A DNA stretch of 6,484 nt from Neisseriaceae bacterium (GTDB taxonomy: Bacteria; Pseudomonadota; Gammaproteobacteria; Burkholderiales; Neisseriaceae), in contig JASLBZ010000133.1 in the NCBI GenBank assembly GCA_030146285.1, forward strand, positions 1 to 6,484, in the 5' to 3' direction. The notes under the pieces were generated by a model. The model was not told the origin of the DNA, made no database searches, and saw only the letters and a program-made list of their open reading frames with translations. A program made the position numbers and the translations under genes. Positions 1 to 4,931 of this stretch are shown here, piece by piece (the first letter of the stretch is position 1; each line of letters begins with the position of its first letter).

Positions 1-458
1 TTATTTTTTGGGTTGAAAAACGCCAGACCAAAATCAAGCCTCGAGTATTGTCTGTTGATGACATGAAACCAAAAGATGCTTTGGTGGTTGGCTTGGCACA
101 GGTTTTGGCTTTAATTCCGGGTACATCTCGCTCGGGCAGCACCATTATGGGGGGCATGCTCGGTGGATTGGATAGAAAAGTGGCAACAGAGTTTTCATTT
201 TTCTTGGCTGTTCCGGTGATGATTGCAGCAACTTTTTACCAAGTGATTAAATACCGTGCTTTATTCAGTACTGAAGATGTCGCTGTGATTGTGGTGGGTT
301 TTGTCGCTGCTTTTATCAGTGGTTTGTTTGCAGTGCGTGCGTTGTTAAAATTCTTAGCCAGTAAAACCTATGTGCCATTTGCATGGTACCGTGTTATTTT
401 TGGCGGTATTATTTTATTGACATGGGCTACTGGGTTGGTGGATTGGACGATGCCTTAA
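1..458 (+). CDS. uppP: Undecaprenyl-diphosphate phosphatase UppP (BacA), C-terminal part, 5' end outside window
   Basis: UppP is an inner-membrane phosphatase that converts undecaprenyl diphosphate to undecaprenyl phosphate, the lipid carrier for peptidoglycan and other surface glycans; its loss or gain affects bacitracin sensitivity. The reading frame is open from base 3 (WVEKRQTK...) to TAA at 456-458, giving 151 residues, a little over half of the usual ~270. The family signature PGTSRSGST lies at 117-143, followed by the conserved AVPVMIAATFY stretch and further hydrophobic segments, ending in a last membrane helix (FGGIILLTWATG). The N-terminal half with the other catalytic motif (glutamate-rich) is upstream of the window. 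A TTG at 48 is an internal codon and not the start, because the family-like sequence continues before it. No frameshift is visible. The product would also supply the carrier lipid for glycan pathways such as the one the pglD-like gene belongs to, though the genes are not in one operon. Confidence 0.95.
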   Translation, partial: IFWVEKRQTKIKPRVLSVDDMKPKDALVVGLAQVLALIPGTSRSGSTIMGGMLGGLDRKVATEFSFFLAVPVMIAATFYQVIKYRALFSTEDVAVIVVGFVAAFISGLFAVRALLKFLASKTYVPFAWYRVIFGGIILLTWATGLVDWTMP

Positions 459-587
459 GCGCTTAGGCAAAAAGATGTTATTTTTAGATTAAATGAATAC
501 CAAAATTGGTTATGGTTGAGGGTTTGATATCCCTGTGAAAATGCATTTTTTAATGGCTTTAATTTTGTGATTTGAAAAGACAAAATA

Positions 588-616
588 CTGCCACTGGCGT
601 GAAAGTGTGATAACAT
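588..616 (+). promoter_or_regulatory. Weak candidate sigma-70 promoter upstream of hisZ
   Basis: CTGCCA (588-593) and TAACAT (611-616) each match four of six consensus positions and are 17 bp apart. A transcript from here would start near 622-624 and carry the 632-655 hairpin at its very 5' end. Other A+T-rich placements in 560-630 are possible (for example TATATA near 624-629). No stronger promoter was found in the 459-683 gap. This is a weak prediction by eye. Confidence 0.2.
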
Positions 617-631
617 TGTTTTTTATATAGC

Positions 632-660
632 AAAGGTGGACGTACGTCCGCCTTTTTGTT
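632..660 (+). terminator. Strong hairpin plus T-run between uppP and hisZ
   Basis: Bases 638-649 form the perfect palindrome GGACGTACGTCC. The flanks AAAGGT (632-637) and GCCTTT (650-655) extend the pairing with one G:T pair, and a T-rich run TTTTTGTT (653-660) follows. This has the form of an intrinsic terminator on the plus strand. It lies about 175 bp after the uppP stop and only 28 bp before the hisZ start codon. It may end uppP transcription, but there is little room for a hisZ promoter downstream of it, so it could also act in the hisZ leader as an attenuator. The palindrome might instead be a protein-binding operator. The structure is clear; the role is inference. Confidence 0.6.
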
Positions 661-683
661 GTGTCAATTGAAAGAGGATTACC

Positions 684-1841
684 ATGCAATCTTGGCAATT
701 ACCTGAATACATTGCCGATATCCTACCTTCAACTGCTAGACAGTTGGAAAGCGCCAAAGAAGCTTTGTTGGCACTTTTCCGTGTACACGGTTACGAACTG
801 ATTAGCCCTCCAATTATGGAGTACACCACCTCACTTTTGACTGAGATTGACCCAGTCTTATCGCTAAAAACCATCCGTGTTGTTGACCAGATTACTGGAT
901 TGCAATTGGGCGTGCGTGCGGATATTACCCCGCAAGTGGCTCGAATTGATGCACATTTGTTGTCTGCAAAAACAGGTGTTAATCGCCTATGTTATGCAGG
1001 TTCAGTGTTGCATGCGAGACCAGAAACACAGATGAGTTCGCGCGAGCCTTTGCAAATAGGTGCTGAACTTTATGGTTATGAAGGTGTTGAAGCGGATATT
1101 GAGCTTGTTGATTTGATGTTTAAAAGTTTAGCCATCGCGAACATTCCTAATTTGTATTTGGCGCTAGGCCATGTCGGAATTTTCCATGCTTTGGCTGATT
1201 TAGCACACTTAAATGAGCAAGATCGCCAGCAATTGCGTGTGATTATGCAAAATAAAGATATCGAAGCTGCAGCTAACTTCGTGACATCATTGCATTTGTC
1301 AGATGAATTGGTGAAAGCCTTTACTGCTTTACCGACGCTTTATGGTCGTTTGGATGTGTTACAACGTGCGCGTGCTGTCTTGCCTCAAGAGGCAAGCATT
1401 CAGGATGCCTTGGCTCAAATCGAAGCTGTTTGTTTGGCATTTAATGATAAACAAATTCACATTGATTTGGCCGAGTTGCGTTACGCCTCGTATCACACAG
1501 GTTTGTTATTCTCGATTTATGCACCACAATGGTCAGATGCCTTGGCTCGTGGTGGTCGTTACAATGGTTTGGGCCAACATTTTGGACGTGCTCGACCGGC
1601 GACAGGCTTTAGTTTTGACTTGCGTGATTTGATTTCAGTATTGCCAGAGCGCCCTGCAACACTGGGCGTTTGCATCAGTAAAGAAGATTACCCATTGGCT
1701 GCAAAATACGTACAAAAGTTACGTGCTGCTGGTGAAGCTGTTGTGGTGGATTACTTGTCCGAAGGTGCGAAAGCATTGGGTTGTAATCGAGAATTGGTTT
1801 GTATTGAAGATGCTTGGCAGCTAGTGCCTAGCACGAAGTAA
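684..1841 (+). CDS. hisZ: ATP phosphoribosyltransferase regulatory subunit HisZ
   Basis: HisZ is a catalytically inactive paralogue of histidyl-tRNA synthetase. It forms a hetero-octamer with the short form of HisG, activates it and helps confer histidine feedback control on the first step of histidine synthesis (ATP + PRPP). The protein has 385 residues, close to the usual ~380-400. The class II synthetase-like core is visible: GVRADITPQVAR (76-87), YAGSVLHARP (104-113), REPLQIGAELYG (120-131), a YASYHTGLLFSIY segment (267-279) and the motif 3-like ARGGRYNGLG with ATGFSFDL (288-313). It stops at about 385 residues, without the C-terminal anticodon-binding domain expected of a real HisRS, which separates it from hisS. 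The ATG at 684 is preceded by AGAGG (673-677), six bases upstream. purA follows after 21 bp, so the two are probably one operon. The class of partner HisG (short form) is implied from family knowledge; hisG is not in the window. Confidence 0.95.
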   Translation: MQSWQLPEYIADILPSTARQLESAKEALLALFRVHGYELISPPIMEYTTSLLTEIDPVLSLKTIRVVDQITGLQLGVRADITPQVARIDAHLLSAKTGVNRLCYAGSVLHARPETQMSSREPLQIGAELYGYEGVEADIELVDLMFKSLAIANIPNLYLALGHVGIFHALADLAHLNEQDRQQLRVIMQNKDIEAAANFVTSLHLSDELVKAFTALPTLYGRLDVLQRARAVLPQEASIQDALAQIEAVCLAFNDKQIHIDLAELRYASYHTGLLFSIYAPQWSDALARGGRYNGLGQHFGRARPATGFSFDLRDLISVLPERPATLGVCISKEDYPLAAKYVQKLRAAGEAVVVDYLSEGAKALGCNRELVCIEDAWQLVPSTK

Positions 1842-1862
1842 TTATTTTTTGGATGAAAAATT

Positions 1863-3155
1863 ATGGCTAAGAATGTAGTCGTTATCGGTACCCAATGGGG
1901 TGATGAAGGTAAAGGCAAAATTGTTGACTGGTTAACAGATCAAGCAAGCGCAGTAGTGCGCTTTCAAGGTGGTCACAATGCGGGTCACACTTTGGTTGTT
2001 AATGGTAAAAAAACCGTTTTGCGTTTGATTCCATCTGGCATTTTACATGAAAGCGTTGATTGCTTTATCGGCTCTGGCGTTGTGGTTTCTCCAGAAGCAT
2101 TGCTAAAAGAATTGCAAGAATTGCGTGAAGCAGGCGTTAAAGTTGATGGCCGTTTACACATTTCTCCAACTTGCCCAATGATTCTTCCTTACCACATTGC
2201 ACTGGACCAAGCGCGTGAAATTGCCAAAGGTGCAGGTAAAATTGGTACAACAGGTCGCGGTATTGGCCCAGCTTACGAAGACAAAGTTGCACGTCGTTCT
2301 GTTCGCGTACAAGACTTATTGACTCCAGATGTTTTGGCACAAAAAGTTCGTGATAATTTGGCAATTTACAATGTGCAATTGGTGAACCTATACGGTCAAG
2401 AGCCAGTTGATGCAGAAGCTGTGATTGCACAAACATTGGCGTTTGCCAAAGACATTGTTCCAATGATTGATGACGTGTCTCGCAAACTATACGACATGAA
2501 CAAACGCGGCGATAAAATCTTGTTTGAAGGTGCACAAGGCACTTTATTGGACATCGATTATGGTACATACCCATTCGTAACGTCTTCTAACTGTGTTGCT
2601 GGTGCAGCTTCTCCAGGTGCTGGCGTTGCGCCACAAATGTTGAACTACGTTTTGGGTATCGTTAAAGCGTACACCACACGCGTGGGTTCAGGTCCTTTCC
2701 CAACAGAGTTGTTTGATGATGTTGGTGCTGGCTTGGCTAAGCGCGGTAATGAGTTTGGCGCCGTAACAGGCCGTCCACGTCGTTGTGGTTGGTTTGATGC
2801 TGCTTTGTTAAAGCGCTCAATCCAAATCAACGGTGTTACCGGTTTGTGCTTGACCAAATTGGACGTGATGGATGGCATGGATGAAATCAAAATCTGTGTT
2901 GGCTACCGTGTTGATGGTCAAGACGTTGATATCTTGCCATTTGGCGCATTGAATGTTGAAAAATGCGAGCCAATTTATGAAACCGTACCTGGTTGGACTG
3001 ACAGCACCGTTGGTGTGAAAAACTACGATGAATTACCAGCAAATGCGCGCGCTTACATCAAACGCATTACTGAAATCTGTGAAGCACCGATTGCGATTGT
3101 GTCTACTGGCCCTGATCGTGAAGAAACCATCGTATTGGATCATCCTTACGCATAA
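1863..3155 (+). CDS. purA: Adenylosuccinate synthetase PurA
   Basis: PurA catalyses the GTP-dependent joining of IMP and aspartate to adenylosuccinate, the first committed step to AMP, in the cytoplasm. The 430-residue length is typical. Visible motifs include GTQWGDEGKGK (9-19) with the catalytic aspartate at 14, QGGHNAGHT (35-43) with the catalytic histidine at 42, the IMP-loop GTTGRGIGPAYEDK (128-141), FEGAQGTLLDIDYGTYP (221-237), TRVGSGPFPTEL (272-283), the aspartate-loop region GAVTGRPRRCGWFD (299-312), the guanine-contacting TKLDVMDG (331-338) and the C-terminal STGPDREETI (414-423). The start ATG at 1863 gives the conserved MAKNVVVIGTQWGDEGKGK beginning; a modest GGATGA (1851-1856) serves as ribosome binding site. 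It follows hisZ by 21 bp. HisG uses ATP and the histidine pathway returns AICAR to purine synthesis, so joint expression with hisZ makes metabolic sense. A strong terminator follows 12 bp after the stop. No irregularities. Confidence 0.98.
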   Translation: MAKNVVVIGTQWGDEGKGKIVDWLTDQASAVVRFQGGHNAGHTLVVNGKKTVLRLIPSGILHESVDCFIGSGVVVSPEALLKELQELREAGVKVDGRLHISPTCPMILPYHIALDQAREIAKGAGKIGTTGRGIGPAYEDKVARRSVRVQDLLTPDVLAQKVRDNLAIYNVQLVNLYGQEPVDAEAVIAQTLAFAKDIVPMIDDVSRKLYDMNKRGDKILFEGAQGTLLDIDYGTYPFVTSSNCVAGAASPGAGVAPQMLNYVLGIVKAYTTRVGSGPFPTELFDDVGAGLAKRGNEFGAVTGRPRRCGWFDAALLKRSIQINGVTGLCLTKLDVMDGMDEIKICVGYRVDGQDVDILPFGALNVEKCEPIYETVPGWTDSTVGVKNYDELPANARAYIKRITEICEAPIAIVSTGPDREETIVLDHPYA

Positions 3156-3167
3156 GTTTTCTCATTA

Positions 3168-3196
3168 AAAAAACCACGCTTAGGCGTGGTTTTTTG
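3168..3196. terminator. Bidirectional intrinsic terminator between convergent purA and exported-protein gene
   Basis: CCACGC (3174-3179) pairs with GCGTGG (3184-3189) around a four-base loop TTAG. Six A's on the left (3168-3173) pair with six T's on the right (3190-3195), giving a 12-bp stem whose A/T arms supply the U-run in both directions. It lies 12 bp after the purA stop and 17 bp after the stop of the minus-strand gene, so it fits a shared terminator for both converging units. Confidence 0.9.
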
Positions 3197-3212
3197 TTTA
3201 CTAAAGCAAAGC

Positions 3213-4094
3213 TCATTGGTATTGTTGGCCATCCCATTTTAAGATGGTCTTTTCATGACCTGTTTTGAGCATTAAGTCATAAAAACCATTGGTTTTGTTT
3301 TTTTGCACGATGACTATGGTGTCGTTTTCTTCAATATTATGTTCTCGAGTACCATCTTTGTTCCAATTGCCAGCGATGTCTCGGAACTCGTAAATGGGGG
3401 TATTCAGTATGATCTGTAGTTTTTGCCCTGAGAGACGAAATAAAATCAGATTTTGCTGGATTGCGCCTCCGCCAGCATAGCCTGTGACACTTTGGGCGCG
3501 CAAACCAAAAGCCATCTCGTTGTCATTGATTTTATAGGGAGCCAAATCCAAAGTCGGAAAACTGTTCGGACGGGTTTGTGAGCCGCTATCATCTGCCATC
3601 AGAACATCAATTGCGCCTGAGGTGGCAATGGGTGTGAATTGGCCATCATTCAGCGTGAAAGCGCCTAAGTACAAAGATTTGTTCTGGTATTCAAACTCTT
3701 GGCTTTGCTCATTTTTAAGATACGTTTGAGAACAGGCATAATCAGTTGGCTCTTGTGTGTCTGGCATGGGCGCACCTCTGACATTAAAGCAAGCGGTTGC
3801 GATAAATTGATTGTCCTTTTGCCAGCGCTTTATTCCCGAAAAAATCAATGTATCCGGATTTTCGTTAGGTGCTAGCCACGATAAAAAACGCACTGCATCC
3901 ACACCGACGGGCAATTCTTGATAAGGTTTCGGCGGCGTGGTGCCATTCATTTGTTCTGAATAAGCAGCCTTACCATGGGGGTTTTGAATCACAGCTTCTA
4001 CTTCGCTCAGGTTATTAACCCGCTGGCTTTTGGCATGGATTGCGTTACTGGCAAGGGCAATACAAAGTAGGCTAAGCAAGTAATGGATTTTCAT
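3213..4094 (-). CDS. Uncharacterised exported (probably periplasmic) protein
   Basis: I do not recognise the family. From ATG at 4094 the product has 293 residues and begins MKIHYLLSLLCIALASNAIHA, a classic Sec signal: a lysine, a hydrophobic core and a likely signal peptidase I cut after Ala21. There is no good lipobox around Cys11, so a lipoprotein is unlikely. The mature part has two cysteines (102 and 121) that could form a disulfide, a Gly-rich TGYAGGGAIQQNLILF stretch (204-219), an Asn/Asp/Gly-rich WNKDGTREHN segment (244-253) and a C-terminal LKWDGQQY (285-292) resembling the strand endings of beta-rich secreted proteins. The frame is open up to 4154, but the added residues come from a duplicated copy of the pglD tail read in another frame, and the signal peptide would be buried, so 4094 is preferred. 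Upstream is only a weak AGAG. It ends at the shared terminator. Its base composition resembles the chromosome. Ancestrally it probably followed pglD by 22 bp. Confidence 0.8.
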   Translation of the reverse strand: MKIHYLLSLLCIALASNAIHAKSQRVNNLSEVEAVIQNPHGKAAYSEQMNGTTPPKPYQELPVGVDAVRFLSWLAPNENPDTLIFSGIKRWQKDNQFIATACFNVRGAPMPDTQEPTDYACSQTYLKNEQSQEFEYQNKSLYLGAFTLNDGQFTPIATSGAIDVLMADDSGSQTRPNSFPTLDLAPYKINDNEMAFGLRAQSVTGYAGGGAIQQNLILFRLSGQKLQIILNTPIYEFRDIAGNWNKDGTREHNIEENDTIVIVQKNKTNGFYDLMLKTGHEKTILKWDGQQYQ

Positions 4095-4116
4095 GGTAAT
4101 GACTCTGAATGATAAA

Positions 4117-4149
4117 TTAATGAGATTGTTGCCACAACAAATCGCAGAT
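4117..4149 (-). repeat. Duplicated pglD 3' end (left copy of 33-bp direct repeat)
   Basis: These 33 bp match 4899-4931 at 32 positions in the same orientation, at a distance of 782 bp. The only difference is at 4137 (A here, G at 4919). Read on the minus strand in the pglD frame it encodes ICDLLWQQSH and the TAA stop, and the difference is a silent Leu codon change (TTG for CTG). It is a remnant, because an in-frame stop lies five codons further upstream (positions 4162-4164). It lies 22 bp before the exported-protein start codon. In this copy TTGTTG-TGG-CAACAA can form a perfect small hairpin. Confidence 0.9.
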
Positions 4150-4249
4150 AACATTGTGAATTTAGAGCGGATGAAGTTTGAGATAGAGATTTAAGTATTA
4201 TCTATCTAGTTGAATAAAATATAGGGAGTCTATATATAGTATTCTAAGA
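4150..4249. other. A+T-rich spacer between HEPN-like gene and repeat copy
   Basis: About 100 bp with no coding signal, lying between the stop of the 208-codon gene and the left repeat copy. It contains an inverted repeat AGATAGA (4181-4187) / TCTATCT (4201-4207) with a 13-base loop and a second one TATAGT (4235-4240) / ACTATA (4249-4254) that overlaps the stop codon of the HEPN-like gene. Neither is followed by a T-run on the minus strand, so they are poor terminators. They may be cassette-end structures or chance pairings in A+T-rich DNA. No convincing promoter for the exported-protein gene could be placed here. Confidence 0.4.
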
Positions 4250-4876
4250 CTATAATTTATTCTGTTTTTTTGTAATCTCTGCAAAGAAATTTGTGATATC
4301 GGATAGGTCTGGGAAGTCCTGGTATTCTCTTCCCCAGAAATTTCCAATACTCGTATACATTAAATAAAGATATGGGTGATATTTGAGATAAAACTGCGTT
4401 AAATTCATCCTCTTGGTACGTTCTAGTGAGGCATGTGCAGAAATTTTGTTACGATAGCGCCTAAAATCTTTGCCAAAGCTTTCAGGGATAGGCAATATGT
4501 TTTCATAAGCTGAGATGTCATTCTCCCATTTTGGTGCTATTCCAAGCTTTATATCACTAATTCTATTATTAACTACTCTATCAGCTTCTACCATCAAAAG
4601 TGTATCTAAAAAAATATTCTTTTCTTGACCTTTGAGATTAGTAAGTGATGTATCTTGCAAGTCTCTTGCATGGCATGCCATTATCAGTTCGTATAAGTGT
4701 TGGATAAAATATGAGTAATAGTTATATGCGCGATATGCATCTTGTTTTTGATGCCCATTAATAATTAAATTTTCAGCAATCATTGCAAACTGCTTAAAGG
4801 CATCATGGCACTTCAAGTATTCATGTTTAATAGCAATACATTGGTGGCGGTCATCTTCATCATTTAATATCTTCAT
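4250..4876 (-). CDS. Small HEPN-like protein, candidate RNase or toxin, inserted gene
   Basis: The 208-residue product is mostly helical in character, has no signal peptide and no membrane segment, so it is probably cytoplasmic. Near residues 139-148 it has RRYRNKISAH: Arg142, a polar Asn143 next to it, and His148, which fits the R-x(4-6)-H catalytic signature of HEPN-domain ribonucleases found in abortive-infection and toxin-antitoxin proteins. An earlier helix with AYNYYSYFIQHLYELI (50-65) could be a core HEPN helix. No MNT nucleotidyltransferase or other antitoxin partner is in the window, so it would be an orphan, or the match could be to a non-catalytic HEPN protein. A strong AGGAG (4886-4890) lies nine bases before ATG, and pglD ends 22 bp upstream with no terminator between, so read-through from pglD is likely. 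The gene is much richer in A+T than its neighbours (about 35% G+C counted over 4261-4860) and is bracketed by a direct repeat of the pglD tail, both pointing to acquisition. The exact family is not recognised. Confidence 0.7.
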   Translation of the reverse strand: MKILNDEDDRHQCIAIKHEYLKCHDAFKQFAMIAENLIINGHQKQDAYRAYNYYSYFIQHLYELIMACHARDLQDTSLTNLKGQEKNIFLDTLLMVEADRVVNNRISDIKLGIAPKWENDISAYENILPIPESFGKDFRRYRNKISAHASLERTKRMNLTQFYLKYHPYLYLMYTSIGNFWGREYQDFPDLSDITNFFAEITKKQNKL

Positions 4877-4885
4877 GTAAATTAG

Positions 4886-4890
4886 CTCCT
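4886..4890 (-). promoter_or_regulatory. Strong ribosome binding site of the HEPN-like gene
   Basis: On the minus strand AGGAG stands nine bases upstream of the ATG at 4876. It is a better Shine-Dalgarno match than those of purA or the exported-protein gene, supports this start, and lies inside the putative inserted segment rather than in the duplicated pglD tail. Confidence 0.6.
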
Positions 4891-4898
4891 ATTATGAG

Positions 4899-4931
4899 TT
4901 AATGAGATTGTTGCCACAGCAAATCGCAGAT
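4899..4931 (-). repeat. True pglD 3' end (right copy of 33-bp direct repeat)
   Basis: This copy is the actual last ten codons plus stop of the pglD-like gene. It matches 4117-4149 except for 4919/4137. Past position 4931 the two sequences lose clear similarity, with only scattered matches such as CAT at 4152-4154 and 4934-4936, so the repeat ends sharply on the pglD side and, at the stop codon, on the other side. Confidence 0.9.

Noticed and set aside
452..469. Imperfect palindrome around the uppP stop codon (GCCTTAAGCGCTTAGGC)
   Set aside because: It needs a bulge to pair and is followed by an A-run and mixed sequence rather than a T-run, so it is a poor terminator.
510..698. Minus-strand open frame of 62 codons across the uppP-hisZ gap
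   Set aside because: It starts inside hisZ, crosses the hairpin and ribosome binding site, and its translation shows no protein-like pattern.
1342..1632. Second plus-strand frame inside hisZ
   Set aside because: It is a shadow of hisZ in another frame; the hisZ frame carries all conserved motifs here.
2137..2890. Minus-strand frames opposite purA (2137-2574 and 2645-2890)
   Set aside because: They lie fully antisense to a conserved gene, with Cys/His/Arg-rich translations typical of shadow frames.
4150..4898. Classic insertion sequence between the 33-bp repeats
   Set aside because: The enclosed gene has no transposase-like motifs, no terminal inverted repeats were found at the segment ends, and a 33-bp duplication is longer than typical target-site duplications.
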